A stretch of DNA of 44,004 nucleotides from an uncultured beta proteobacterium (lineage in GTDB: Bacteria > Pseudomonadota > Gammaproteobacteria > Burkholderiales > Burkholderiaceae_B). The translations under genes were made by a program, and so were the position numbers. Below, piece after piece: positions 15,529 through 24,142 of the stretch. The stretch spans positions 1 through 44,004 of the forward strand of contig CAITPF010000032.1 of assembly GCA_903894155.1 (NCBI GenBank). The letters are read 5' to 3'. The notes beneath the pieces are model-generated. The model did no database searches. It saw only the letters and a list, made by a program, of their open reading frames with translations, and was not told where the DNA came from. Every line of letters starts with the position of its first letter. Position 1 is the first letter of the stretch.

Positions 15529-17172
15529 TCACTGGACAAGGAGCTCCGGGCGCCTTTGTTGACGAATCGCATCCGCAAGCAGTTTGTCATGCCCGTAAAT
15601 GTCGGCAAAAAAATACACCTTGCCGGCGCGGACAATGACCGTGCTGTAAGCGATCAGCACGGGCAGTGGCTGTCGCAGCGCAATGGTGCGCGATTCTCCC
15701 TTGCTCATCGCGTCGCGAATGCGCTGCAGCGTCCAATCCGGCTGAGGTGCCAGAACGAATTGCGCAAGCGCCACGGGATCTTCCACGCGGATGCACCCGT
15801 GGCTGAAATCGCGCCGCGCGCGTTCGAACAAGCCAACGGCGGGCGTGTGATGCAGATAAATGTTGTCGTTGTTGGGAAACACGAACTTGATGTCCCCGAG
15901 CGCGTTCCTGGCACCAGGACGCTGCCGGATCCTCGCCGATCCCTGCAAGACGGCCTGCAATGCCGATTCGCTGACGTCCGGCGCCACGCGACCATCGGAG
16001 AAAACAAACTCCATGTCTTCGCGACGAAGGTATCCGGGATCGCGACGGATCGCGGGGACAGTCTCGGCGCGGGCGATTGAAGGCGGGATGTTCCAGTACG
16101 GGCTGAATTCGATGAAGCGCATCTCCTCGTCGAACACGGGCGTGCGGGTATTCAGCGCACGACCAACGATGACCTTCATTTCGACGCGCAGGTCGATGCC
16201 GCCATCGGGCCGTAATTCGTAGGCCCGCAGCACGAACTCGGGAATATTGACGACCACCATGCGCGGCGCCTGCGAAAGCGGCGTCCAGCGCAGCCGCTCC
16301 ATCGTGAGCGCGATCTGCCGTACGCGACCTGCCGGCGTGACTTGAAGCTGGTCGAACGTGGCCGGGCCGACCACGCCATCCGGATCAAGCCCATGCCTGC
16401 GCTGGAACGACTTCACGCCCTGGACCACGGCACCCTCATACTTGTCCGTTGGAGCCGCACCCGCCGTCATGTCACCGAGGCGCTCAAGGCGCAGGGCGAG
16501 TTGTCCGACGCCAGCATACGGTTGCCCGGGCTCGAGCTTGCGCGACGGCAGCGCAGCGAGCGGCGCACGCCACGCGGGATCCTGCTCCAGCGCAAGATAT
16601 TGCGCCAGGGCCCGGCGCAGCGCCGGGTAGAGCGCAAACGCAGGCGCAGCCTCCTGAACGGCCTGCGCCAGACGATCCTGATCGAGTGCGTCACGCAATA
16701 CAGCCCTCGCGTCGTACCGCCGGGTCGAACCCCCATCGAAATGCTCGTGAATCTCGCGGGGATCAATGCGCCCGGAATGCAAATCCGTAAGGAAACGCTC
16801 CACGGCGAGCGTCAGCGCCTGGTCGATGCGTTGCACGCGAAGCATATCCGGCACCGGGTGACCGGAAAACGCGTAAATCGCAGCCGTCAGCGCATCCGCC
16901 TGGTAATCCTCTGCGCGCAGACCCTCCAGTCGGGCGTTGGACAGAATCGTGACGGCAAGCATCGCCTGCGCCGTCGGAACGCCCTGCCGGAACCAGTTCA
17001 GGTTCCCGGCCGGCGCTGCCTGCGCGCCCGTCAGCATGGCAATCGACAACGCCATCACGGCAAGGCCGCAGCGCGATGCGACCGCGAGGGCGGCCAAGGC
17101 CCTCGCAGAACAGACTGCAGCAACGGCAGTTGCCCTCTGACCTCGCGCGCGCGCCGCTTGCGCCCAACACAT
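15529..17172 (-). CDS. ldtD: L,D-transpeptidase YcbB/LdtD-like
   Basis: 547 residues. A hydrophobic leader (about residues 30-57, ending AQAAPA) is followed by an N-terminal YcbB scaffold domain, a peptidoglycan-binding domain (VQGVKSFQRRHGLDPDGVVGP) and a YkuD catalytic domain. The catalytic domain has the HGC motif SHGCIRVEDP (Cys460) and the upstream YLHHTPAVGLF His. It forms meso-DAP to meso-DAP (3-3) cross-links in the periplasm. Start choice: ATG at 17172 has GGAG 6 bases upstream; the in-frame ATG at 17184, 4 bp after the preceding gene's stop, has a poorer site. The partner peptidase gene follows directly. Confidence 0.92.
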   Translation of the reverse strand: MCWAQAARARGQRATAVAAVCSARALAALAVASRCGLAVMALSIAMLTGAQAAPAGNLNWFRQGVPTAQAMLAVTILSNARLEGLRAEDYQADALTAAIYAFSGHPVPDMLRVQRIDQALTLAVERFLTDLHSGRIDPREIHEHFDGGSTRRYDARAVLRDALDQDRLAQAVQEAAPAFALYPALRRALAQYLALEQDPAWRAPLAALPSRKLEPGQPYAGVGQLALRLERLGDMTAGAAPTDKYEGAVVQGVKSFQRRHGLDPDGVVGPATFDQLQVTPAGRVRQIALTMERLRWTPLSQAPRMVVVNIPEFVLRAYELRPDGGIDLRVEMKVIVGRALNTRTPVFDEEMRFIEFSPYWNIPPSIARAETVPAIRRDPGYLRREDMEFVFSDGRVAPDVSESALQAVLQGSARIRQRPGARNALGDIKFVFPNNDNIYLHHTPAVGLFERARRDFSHGCIRVEDPVALAQFVLAPQPDWTLQRIRDAMSKGESRTIALRQPLPVLIAYSTVIVRAGKVYFFADIYGHDKLLADAIRQQRRPELLVQ

Positions 17173-17188
17173 TGCGCTCTCCATCCGT

Positions 17189-18256
17189 TCAGTCGATGAC
17201 AAGTCGATCCTCAGGCAATTTCGCCTTTTCCATGCGCTCGGCCATCGCGCGACGCCCGGATTCCGGATCGCCACCCTGCCCGAGATAGTGTTGCCAGAAC
17301 GGCGTGGTGATTGCATTGATTCGCGCCCACGCCGCGGGATCACCGGCTGCATTCACCGCGGGATCGCGGCTGTAGCGGGACGCATCAATCGGCTCTCCCG
17401 CAAACGTCATGTGATCGGCCCTGGAAAGCACCAGTAATTGCCGCTTTCCCCGGGGCAGGTTATCAAAGACCGCAAGACGATTCGCGAGCGCCGACCCCAG
17501 CACCATCGCTTCTTTGCCGGATCCGATCGTCACGAAGCTATCGTGATCGCCCGTGACGCAAAAAAACGGGATATGGACGCTGGCCATCGATTTAGCCCGC
17601 TCGGCCGACAACGCGCCTGGTGAAAAGGCAATCGCGGCGCGAACGCGCGAATCGCTGACATCCCGCCCGCCAAGGCGCTGGCCGGCGATCGATTGCGCCG
17701 TCAGCGCCCCGAACGAGTGGCCTGCCACGCCGATGCGCTGCGCATCCACGCGCCCGGAGATCTCTTGCGTCGTGAGGCATAGCGAGATGACATGACTGCA
17801 GTCGGCGACGCGCAGCCCGTATTGCGCGACCGCGAGGGCACGCGCGAGGTTTTCATGCAGCGTCGTACCGTCCGTGTCCCATAAGCTGGAACCGGTGACG
17901 GGATGATCGAGCGTCACCACGAAAAACCCGGCCTCTTGCCACGCTTCGCACCAGGCCTGCCCTGCGGACAGACCACAACCAATGCCGGGGGAATACAGAA
18001 TCAGGCCGGCGCGGCCCTCGCCTGCAGGGATGCGCACGCGTAAACCGATATCGCGATTCGTCAGCGGATCGGTCACCGAGACATCGAGCATGCGCGCCCC
18101 CGCCTGCGCGCGGGCGTCGGGCGACATGAACACACTGGCAAGCGGCAGGGCCGCCCAGACGGCCAGCAAGCGGCGTCGGCTGCGCGAGCGCACTGCGGCG
18201 GTTCCGGTGCGTTCGCTCAGTGCCCCTTCTATTTTGCAATGCCCTTGGGATAGCAC
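17189..18256 (-). CDS. Exported PAF-acetylhydrolase-like alpha/beta hydrolase
   Basis: 355 residues. A basic, twin-arginine-like stretch (RSRSRRRLLAVWAALPLASVF) ends in a signal-type DARAQA site, so export is likely. The hydrolase core has LILYSPGIGCG (oxyanion strand), the nucleophile elbow GVAGHSFGALTAQ, and a late His in LSRADHMTFAG. This resembles the PAF-AH isoform II / dienelactone-hydrolase-like group of predicted lipases and esterases. The start at 18256 (GTG) overlaps the SDR gene by 28 bp; a GTG about 21 codons further in (before RSRSRRR) is an alternative. The substrate is unknown. Confidence 0.8.
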   Translation of the reverse strand: MLSQGHCKIEGALSERTGTAAVRSRSRRRLLAVWAALPLASVFMSPDARAQAGARMLDVSVTDPLTNRDIGLRVRIPAGEGRAGLILYSPGIGCGLSAGQAWCEAWQEAGFFVVTLDHPVTGSSLWDTDGTTLHENLARALAVAQYGLRVADCSHVISLCLTTQEISGRVDAQRIGVAGHSFGALTAQSIAGQRLGGRDVSDSRVRAAIAFSPGALSAERAKSMASVHIPFFCVTGDHDSFVTIGSGKEAMVLGSALANRLAVFDNLPRGKRQLLVLSRADHMTFAGEPIDASRYSRDPAVNAAGDPAAWARINAITTPFWQHYLGQGGDPESGRRAMAERMEKAKLPEDRLVID

Positions 18257-19023
18257 AGGCCCCCCGTGATTTCAATGGTCGTCGCGTTCAGCGCGGCGTT
18301 CTTCACACAATAGCCGATCATGTCGGCGATCTCCTCGGGGTGTACGAGGCGACCAAGGTGCACATCCTGCAGGATCGCCTTGAGGGCCTCCTGATTCATC
18401 TGCGCGAGCAATCCCGTTTCGGTGTAGCCCGGCGCGATACCAACGACCCGGATATTTCGGATTCCGCGCAGCAAAAACTCGCCCACCATGACCTTGGGCC
18501 ACAGATCGATCGCGACCTTCGCAGACGAGTAGTTGAGCTGGCCGAGCTGGCCGACCTTGTTGACCGACGAGATCGGCACGAGCAGCCCTTCCCATCCGCC
18601 GTTGACCATCGCCTCGGCGGCATCGCGTAGCGTGAGGAAGCTGCCCGTGAGGTTGACGTCAATCACGGGCTTCCATTTGTCCAGGCCTAGCTTCTTGGAC
18701 ACGGTGCCGGTCTCGCGATCGAGCGTGAGCATCGTGCCGTCCCGGATGATGCCAGCACACGTGACGGCAATGTTCAGATGTCCGAAGGTGTGCACCGTCT
18801 CAGCCACGAACCGCGCCGTGTCTGCTTCGCTGGTGACGTCAGCCCGGATACCGATGGCCTCGCCCCCGGTGCCGCGGATTTCCGCGACCACGCGATCGAT
18901 TCTGTCCTGCTGCATATCGACGATCGCGACCTTTGCGCCATTGGCCACGAGATACTTTGCCACGGCTTCACCGATGCCGTTTGCGCCGCCGGTGACAATC
19001 GCGACGCTGCCTTTGATTTCCAT
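18229..19023 (-). CDS. Short-chain dehydrogenase/reductase
   Basis: A 264-residue classical SDR. The nucleotide site is TGGANGIG (11-18), the acidic Asp36 after KVAIVD suggests NAD(H) preference, and the usual NNAG is replaced by TCAG. The catalytic Ser152, Tyr165 and Lys169 are in SSVNKVGQLGQLNYSSAK, and the C-terminus is ITGGLCYPKG. ATG at 19023 has AGGA 8 bases upstream; the longer frame to 19152 lies in the promoter region. It is the first gene of a minus-strand series leading to the cell-wall genes and is divergent from a bug gene. The substrate is not inferable. Confidence 0.88.
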   Translation of the reverse strand: MEIKGSVAIVTGGANGIGEAVAKYLVANGAKVAIVDMQQDRIDRVVAEIRGTGGEAIGIRADVTSEADTARFVAETVHTFGHLNIAVTCAGIIRDGTMLTLDRETGTVSKKLGLDKWKPVIDVNLTGSFLTLRDAAEAMVNGGWEGLLVPISSVNKVGQLGQLNYSSAKVAIDLWPKVMVGEFLLRGIRNIRVVGIAPGYTETGLLAQMNQEALKAILQDVHLGRLVHPEEIADMIGYCVKNAALNATTIEITGGLCYPKGIAK

Positions 19024-19092
19024 GATGAATTCCTGATGATGATTGTGCTGCAGGCTCCATTTTAGGCGAGGGAGAACCCTAAGTCGTTTGCG

Positions 19093-19119
19093 ATGGTTTG
19101 TGAGGGAAAATACCACCAT
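19093..19119. promoter_or_regulatory. Inverted repeat ATGGT/ACCAT in divergent SDR-bug promoter region
   Basis: ATGGT (19093-19097) and ACCAT (19115-19119) form a dyad with a 17-bp spacer, midway between the SDR and bug starts. The position and size would suit a LysR- or GntR-type operator, but no regulator gene is in the window. Confidence 0.25.
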
Positions 19120-19167
19120 AACTAAGCAATGTCGGCCGCCGAGCCGGCTCACCCCGAGGAGACAAAC

Positions 19168-20175
19168 ATGCGGATCGGATCAAGGCAATTCCCTGGAGCG
19201 CTGGACCGCAGGTGGTGCCTGGCGGCGCTCGCCGGCCTCGGGCTTTTCTGCGCGCTGCCCGCCCAGGGCCAGGCGACGTATCCTGATCACGCGATGCGCA
19301 TGATCGTGCCGTGGCCCGCAGGGCAGGCAACCGATCTGGGTGGGCGTCTCATCGCGCAGGAGTTGTCCAGAGAGCTTGGCCAGCCCGTCGTGGTGGAAAA
19401 CAAGGCGGGGGCCGGGGGGACGATCGGCACCGACATGGCAGCCAGGGCGACACCAGACGGGTACACCATCCTGATGGCATCGAGCGGGCCGGTATCGGTC
19501 AGCCCACTGATGCAAAAGCTGAATTACAACCCCGACAAGGACCTCGAGCCGGTTGCCATGGTGGGCTTATCCCCCTACACGCTGGTGACCGCACCGGATT
19601 TTCCAGCGAAAAACCTCGACGAGTTTCTCAAGCTGGTCAAGGCAAGTCCGGGAAAATACACGTTCGCGTCATCCGGCACCGGCGCCACCGCGCACCTGAT
19701 TGCAGAATCGTTCAACGGCACGGCCGGAATCAAGGCGATCCATATTCCGTACAAGGGATCGTCGCCCGCCCTCACCGACGTCGCGGGCGGCCAGGTGGCC
19801 TACAGCGTGGAGACGGCAGCGTCTACCATGCCGCTGATCCGCGCCGGCAAGCTCAAGGCCTATGGCGTTTCGCTCAAGAAGGGCAGCAGCGTCACGCCCG
19901 GTCTTGCGCCCTTCGCGTCCAATCCGGCGCTCAAGGATTTTGACCTCGGGGCCTGGATCGGCGTGATGGTGCCAGCGGGCACCCCAGCGCCGGTGGTCGC
20001 CCGCCTGAGCGTCGCCATCGACAAGATCATGAAAAAGCCCGAAGTCCAGCAGGCCTTCGGCACGATCGCCATCGAGGTCGATTATCGCGACGCCCCGGAA
20101 TTCCGCAAATACCTGCAATCGATCAGCAAGGAATTCGACAGGGTCATCAAGGCCAACAACATCAAGGCGGAATAG
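19168..20175 (+). CDS. Bug/TctC-family tripartite tricarboxylate binding protein
   Basis: 335 residues. A signal peptide runs to about residue 32 (CALPAQGQA). The Bug fold motifs are MRMIVPWPAGQATDLGGRLIA, GQPVVVENKAGAGGTIGTDMAARATPDGYTIL, and HIPYKGSSPALTDVAGGQV. GAGGAG lies 7 bases before the ATG at 19168, which sets the start within the longer frame. Only 7 bp separate it from the GrdB/PrdB-like gene, so the two are almost surely cotranscribed and may share a substrate. Confidence 0.93.
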   Translation: MRIGSRQFPGALDRRWCLAALAGLGLFCALPAQGQATYPDHAMRMIVPWPAGQATDLGGRLIAQELSRELGQPVVVENKAGAGGTIGTDMAARATPDGYTILMASSGPVSVSPLMQKLNYNPDKDLEPVAMVGLSPYTLVTAPDFPAKNLDEFLKLVKASPGKYTFASSGTGATAHLIAESFNGTAGIKAIHIPYKGSSPALTDVAGGQVAYSVETAASTMPLIRAGKLKAYGVSLKKGSSVTPGLAPFASNPALKDFDLGAWIGVMVPAGTPAPVVARLSVAIDKIMKKPEVQQAFGTIAIEVDYRDAPEFRKYLQSISKEFDRVIKANNIKAE

Positions 20176-20182
20176 CGTCAAC

Positions 20183-21127
20183 ATGACAGGGACAGCAACA
20201 GAAGTCAGCACGGGCAGCCCTTCTGCGCAGCGCGCAGACACCCGACCGACCGCTTACATGGACCGCACCCGAGCGTGGTATCTGGCGCTCGGCTATGGAA
20301 ATCCCTACCAGTGGGCTCATTACGAAGATGTCCCGTTTGCGAATCTGCGCAAACCGCTGGCGGCCTGCACGGTGGGCTTGGTGACGACGGCCGCGCCGTT
20401 CCAGCCCGGCAAGGGCGATCAGGGGCCAGGGGCGCCTTACAACGCGGAGGCAAAGTTTTATACCGTCTACTCAGGCGACACAGCGCTTGACCACGACCTG
20501 CGCATCGCGCACGTCGGAATCGATCGCAAGCACACCAGCATGACCGACAGCAACAGCTGGTTTCCCCTGCCGCTATTGCGAACGTTCGCGCGCGAAGGTC
20601 GGATCGGCAGGCTCGCCGCACGCTTTCACGGTGCCCCCACCAATCGAAGCCAGCAACACACCATCGACGTCGACTGCCCCGAGATCGTTGCGCGATGCCT
20701 CGCGGACGGCGTGGACGCCGTCGTGCTCGTGGCCAATTGCCCCGTCTGCCACCAGACGCTCAGCCTGGCAGCCCGCGCGCTCGAAGCGGCGGGGATCGCC
20801 ACGGTGCTCATGGCGTGCGCGAAGGATATCCCCGAGCATTGCGGCGTGCCACGCATGCTGTTTAGCGACTTCCCGCTCGGCAACGCAGCGGGCAAACCGC
20901 ATGACCCCGACTCGCAACGTGAAACACTGGAGCTTGCCCTGCGCGTGCTCGAAGCCGCGCCGTGCGCGCGGTCGACCGTCCAGTCGCCACAACGCTGGAG
21001 CGACTCACACGACTGGAAGCTTGATTACTCTAACCCCGACCGGCTTAGCCCTGAAGAGCTCGCGCGCCGCCGCGAGGAATTTGACCGCGGCAAGGCGCAG
21101 GCGCAGGCGTTGCGCACGGGCGCCTGA
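20183..21127 (+). CDS. GrdB/PrdB-like (glycine/sarcosine/betaine or proline reductase type) protein
   Basis: A 314-residue cytosolic protein similar to the glycine reductase selenoprotein B / D-proline reductase PrdB family. Matches include FYTVYSGDTALDHDLRIAHVGIDRKHTSMTD near residues 92-122 (rough region), VLVANCPVCHQTLSLAARALEAAGIATV around 182-207, and a closing LFSDFPLGNAAGKPHD. Cys186 and Cys189 form a CPVC motif; clostridial homologs carry selenocysteine near this site. Here both codons are TGC, so no Sec machinery is needed. No other reductase subunits are adjacent. Proteobacterial members are uncharacterised. It starts 7 bp after bug, with a weak ribosome site. Confidence 0.75.
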   Translation: MTGTATEVSTGSPSAQRADTRPTAYMDRTRAWYLALGYGNPYQWAHYEDVPFANLRKPLAACTVGLVTTAAPFQPGKGDQGPGAPYNAEAKFYTVYSGDTALDHDLRIAHVGIDRKHTSMTDSNSWFPLPLLRTFAREGRIGRLAARFHGAPTNRSQQHTIDVDCPEIVARCLADGVDAVVLVANCPVCHQTLSLAARALEAAGIATVLMACAKDIPEHCGVPRMLFSDFPLGNAAGKPHDPDSQRETLELALRVLEAAPCARSTVQSPQRWSDSHDWKLDYSNPDRLSPEELARRREEFDRGKAQAQALRTGA

Positions 21128-21178
21128 CGCCATTGATCAACCAATAAAAACTACAAAACCCAGACTCCACGCCCTGGA

Positions 21179-21931
21179 TCACCAGATCGACGTTCCGCCG
21201 TCAACGGTCATGACCGAACCGGTCGCAAAGGATGCCTCGTCCGATGCAAGCCAGAGCATCGCGCGGGCGATCTCGTCGGGGCGACCCATACGATTCATCG
21301 GTGCGCGCGCCTCAAGCGTCTGCCTGAGCCTGGCCGGATCGTCAGCCTTTGCAAATATCGCGTCAAAGTAAGGCGAACTGATCGTGCCGGGTGCCACCGC
21401 ATTGACGCGAATGTTCTGCGCGACGTGATCGATCGCCATCGCGCGCGTGAGCGAGCAGATGGCACCCTTCGATGCCACATAGGCCGCGCGGCTTGCAATG
21501 CCCACGACCGCCGTATAAGACCCTGTATTCACGATCGACCCGCCACCGCCCTGGGCCATCACCGGGATAGCGTATTTCGAGCACAGGAAGGTGCCGCGCA
21601 GGTTCACCGACATCAGGCGATCCCAGTCATCCTCGTCAGTGTCGACCACTGTCGCGGCAATCCCGTAACCCGCGTTGTTGATCAGGATGTCGATACGGCC
21701 GAACGCATCGGTCGTCGCCCTGATCATCCTTTGCACATCTGCTGAAGACGATACGTCCGTGGTCACAGCGATGCTGCCGTTTCCGATCAGCTGCGCGACC
21801 TCCTGCGCGCCTTCCCCGTTCTTGTCGGCCACCACCACGCGCGCACCCTCACGCGCAAACAGTTCGGCCGTGGCGCGCCCGATTCCGCTGGCCGCGCCCG
21901 TAATGATGGCCACCTTGTCCTTGAGTCGCAT
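21179..21931 (-). CDS. Short-chain dehydrogenase/reductase (FabG-like)
   Basis: A 250-residue classical SDR with TGAASGIG (11-18), Asp36 after VVVAD (NAD preference likely), NNAG (85-88), catalytic Ser138, Tyr151 and Lys155 in SYTAVVGIASRAAYVASK, and the C-terminus GSVMTVDGGTSIW. It is a generic hydroxyacyl or sugar/alcohol oxidoreductase; the substrate is unknown. I chose ATG 21931 over 21946 because a G-rich ribosome site precedes it. It lies downstream of the LeuD/LeuC-type genes on the same strand (73-bp gap), so it may oxidise a hydroxy acid made by the hydro-lyase. Confidence 0.9.
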   Translation of the reverse strand: MRLKDKVAIITGAASGIGRATAELFAREGARVVVADKNGEGAQEVAQLIGNGSIAVTTDVSSSADVQRMIRATTDAFGRIDILINNAGYGIAATVVDTDEDDWDRLMSVNLRGTFLCSKYAIPVMAQGGGGSIVNTGSYTAVVGIASRAAYVASKGAICSLTRAMAIDHVAQNIRVNAVAPGTISSPYFDAIFAKADDPARLRQTLEARAPMNRMGRPDEIARAMLWLASDEASFATGSVMTVDGGTSIW

Positions 21932-22004
21932 TCTGATCCCCCACATGTTGTCACGCCGTCGATCCGGCGATTGTCAGATAGTGTGATTTGCCCGAGCACC
22001 TGGT

Positions 22005-22514
22005 TCAGGCGCCACGGCCCGATGCGCGGGCCGCGAGTTCTTCGCGCGTGAACGGCACGAGTCCGCCCGCGCGTACGATGCGCTGCACATAGGGCGAGGC
22101 CGCCACGGCACGAAACACGTGACCGCCCACGCGAAACTCCCCCGCCTCGAGATCCACCTCGATCTCGCCGCCCATCCGGGCCGCATCGACAAGCTCAGGA
22201 CACTCGAACACAGGCAGTCCGATATTGACCGCGTTGCGATAGAAAATGCGCGCGAAGCTGCGCACGATCACGCACGAAACGCCGGCCGCCTTGATGGCGA
22301 TGGGCGCGTGCTCGCGCGAAGACCCGCAGCCGAAATTGCGGCCGGCGACGATGACGTCACCTGCGCGCACGCGGTTGATGAATTCGGGATCGAGCCCTTC
22401 GAGGCAATGCGCGCCGAGTTCGCGCTCGGTGCGCGCGGTCAGGTACTGGCCGGGGATGATGGTGTCGGTATCGACGTGGTCGCCATAGGCGTGGATGAAG
22501 GCGGTTGATTTCAT
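22005..22514 (-). CDS. Aconitase-family hydro-lyase small subunit (LeuD2/HacB/DmdB type)
   Basis: A 169-residue swivel-domain subunit: DHVDTDTIIPGQYL near the N-terminus, then the RNFGCGSSREHA active-site loop (59-70). The short length is that of the archaeal-type LeuD/homoaconitase/2,3-dimethylmalate dehydratase group, not the 200-residue E. coli LeuD. The loop after QYL reads TARTE; in the related enzymes this loop helps select the substrate side chain. The start overlaps the large-subunit stop by ATGA (22511-22514). No leuA/leuB is nearby, so leucine synthesis is unlikely. Confidence 0.88.
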   Translation of the reverse strand: MKSTAFIHAYGDHVDTDTIIPGQYLTARTERELGAHCLEGLDPEFINRVRAGDVIVAGRNFGCGSSREHAPIAIKAAGVSCVIVRSFARIFYRNAVNIGLPVFECPELVDAARMGGEIEVDLEAGEFRVGGHVFRAVAASPYVQRIVRAGGLVPFTREELAARASGRGA

Positions 22515-23803
22515 GCGCGGGCTCCCCCGTTCGCGTCGAGCGCCGGCAACGTGGCCGGATCAACGATTTCGCCCGCAACCGCGGCAGCCGCGGCAACCCA
22601 GGCATTGGCCAGATAGACGCGGGAATCCGGATGCCCCATGCGTCCCTTGAAGTTGCGGTTGGTCGTCGCCACCGCCGTTTCGCCTGCCGCAAGCACCCCC
22701 ATGTGCCCGCCGAAGCACGCGCCACAGGTCGGCAGCGAAACGCTGGCCCCGGCCGTCGCAAACACATCGAGAAGCCCCTCGCGCGCAGCCTGCTGATAGA
22801 TGGCGTTGGTGGCGGGCACGATGATCAGCCTGACCTGGGGATCGACCCGGCGCCCACGCAATATCGAGGCGGCCTGGCGCAAATCGGTCATCGTCCCGTT
22901 CGAACAGTTCCCGATGTAGACCTGGTCGACCCGGGTACCGACGACGTCGCTCACCGGGGTGCCATTGGCCGGGGATGGCGGCACCGCCACTGTCGGACCA
23001 AAGTCGTCGAGCGCGATTTCGCGCACCGCCAGATAGTTGGCATCGGGATCCGGCGCGACAGGTTCGCACCGCGTCCAGCCCTTTTCATGGGCGTAAGCCA
23101 GCGTCTGCTCGTCGCACTCGAAAACGCACGTGTCTGCGCCCGCCTCCACCGCCATGTTGGCCACCGCCATGCGCTCGTCAATATTCAGATGCCGCAGTCC
23201 CGGCCCGCCGAACTCGATCGCGGCGTTCATGGCGCCATCCGAACCGATCGCCGCGATCAGTGAAAGGATAATGTCCTTGCCTGTGACGAACGGGCGCGGC
23301 TTTCCCGTGATCTCCACGCGAATGCTGTGCGGCACACGGACCCAAAGCTCGCCCAGCGCGATCGCAGCCGCCAGGTCCGTCGATCCGAACCCCATGCCGG
23401 AGGCATTGAGCGCCCCGGCCGTACACGTGTGGGAATCTGCGCCGAACACGAGCCCGCCCGGCCCGATGAGGCCGCGCTCGGGCAGAACGGCATGCTCGAT
23501 CCCGCCGTTGCCGGAATCGTAGTAATGGACAATCTTCTGCTTGCGGCCATATTCGCGCATCAGTCGGATGGACTGTGCGCTGACGATGTCCTTTGCCGGG
23601 GAAAAATGGTCGGCGACCAGGACGACCCGGTCGGGATCGGCGGGACGCGTGGCACCCATGCGCTCCATCTGCTCGATGGTGATTGTCCCGCTGATGTCGT
23701 TGATGAGCACGACATCGGGGCTGATCACGGCGATCTCCCCGGCGCGGGCCGACCCGGAAACGGCGTGCGCCGCGTATATCTTTTCTGTCATGGTCTGACC
23801 CAT
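22511..23803 (-). CDS. Aconitase-family hydro-lyase large subunit (LeuC2/HacA/DmdA type)
   Basis: About 430 residues. It belongs to the short-form LeuC group (E. coli LeuC about 466). Cluster ligands are Cys at about 300 (GNCSNGT, instead of the usual GSCTN) and the CGAC pair at about 360/363 (PTCGACFGGHMG). GADSHTCTAGAL and the LADHFSPAKD-like VADHFSPAKD segment are also conserved. It is a reversible hydratase/dehydratase of a hydroxy di- or tricarboxylate. Adjacent ATGs at 23806 and 23803; GGGAG favours the second. It is divergent from a second, different LeuC/LeuD pair. Confidence 0.9.
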   Translation of the reverse strand: MGQTMTEKIYAAHAVSGSARAGEIAVISPDVVLINDISGTITIEQMERMGATRPADPDRVVLVADHFSPAKDIVSAQSIRLMREYGRKQKIVHYYDSGNGGIEHAVLPERGLIGPGGLVFGADSHTCTAGALNASGMGFGSTDLAAAIALGELWVRVPHSIRVEITGKPRPFVTGKDIILSLIAAIGSDGAMNAAIEFGGPGLRHLNIDERMAVANMAVEAGADTCVFECDEQTLAYAHEKGWTRCEPVAPDPDANYLAVREIALDDFGPTVAVPPSPANGTPVSDVVGTRVDQVYIGNCSNGTMTDLRQAASILRGRRVDPQVRLIIVPATNAIYQQAAREGLLDVFATAGASVSLPTCGACFGGHMGVLAAGETAVATTNRNFKGRMGHPDSRVYLANAWVAAAAAVAGEIVDPATLPALDANGGARA

Positions 23804-23984
23804 CATGTCTCCCTGACGGCGCGGTTTACAAACCCGCGTCTTTGCATTATGAAGGCAGGATCACGACCCGGGCGCTGCCTGCCCGGGATCCCGGCCATGC
23901 AGTTTAGCCACAATCGTGGAGGTTGGCGCAGGTTGCGAAAATCCGTTGATCGCCCTGAAGTGTGAACGCCTGAGAATCACTTTT

Positions 23985-23997
23985 GATGTGTTACATC
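23985..23997. promoter_or_regulatory. Palindrome GATGTGTTACATC (GntR/FadR-type GT-N3-AC core)
   Basis: Five-base arms GATGT/ACATC with a 3-base spacer. The GT-N3-AC core is the known signature of FadR-subfamily GntR operators. A near-identical site lies 28 bp away. Confidence 0.5.
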
Positions 23998-24012
23998 CAA
24001 TTTTTCACTGCT

Positions 24013-24025
24013 AATGTCTTACATC
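24013..24025. promoter_or_regulatory. Palindrome AATGTCTTACATC (second GT-N3-AC site)
   Basis: It matches the site at 23985 at 11 of 13 positions, with ATGT/ACAT arms around a 3-base spacer. Paired sites suggest cooperative binding of one regulator between the divergent operons. Confidence 0.5.
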
Positions 24026-24091
24026 TGATAATTCACATTAACAAAATTACATTTAATAAATACTTTCATTTAAATACCGTAACCCCATGTT

Positions 24092-24120
24092 TTAAATAGA
24101 ATTACATTGCAAAATACAAT
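24092..24120 (+). promoter_or_regulatory. Candidate sigma-70 promoter for leuCD-type operon
   Basis: The -10 is TACAAT at 24115-24120 (5/6) and the weak -35 is TTAAAT at 24092-24097, with a 17-bp spacer. A start near 24127 would leave room for the GGAG at 24134. The weak -35 would suit an activated promoter. Confidence 0.35.
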
Positions 24121-24142
24121 AACCAAATCTGATGGAGACACC

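Larger units (their letters stand above)
23804..24142. other. AT-rich divergent control region between two hydro-lyase operons
   Basis: 339 bp without a gene. The part from about 23975 to 24135 is strikingly AT-rich against the GC-rich window. It contains repeated TTACAT words (23991, 24019, 24047, 24102) and two GT-N3-AC palindromes. It must hold both promoters and probably the operator of a regulator not encoded here. Confidence 0.85.

Noticed and set aside
20183-21127. A selenoprotein with in-frame TGA
   Set aside because: The relevant positions are encoded by TGC and the frame is open from 20183 to 21127, so no recoding is needed.
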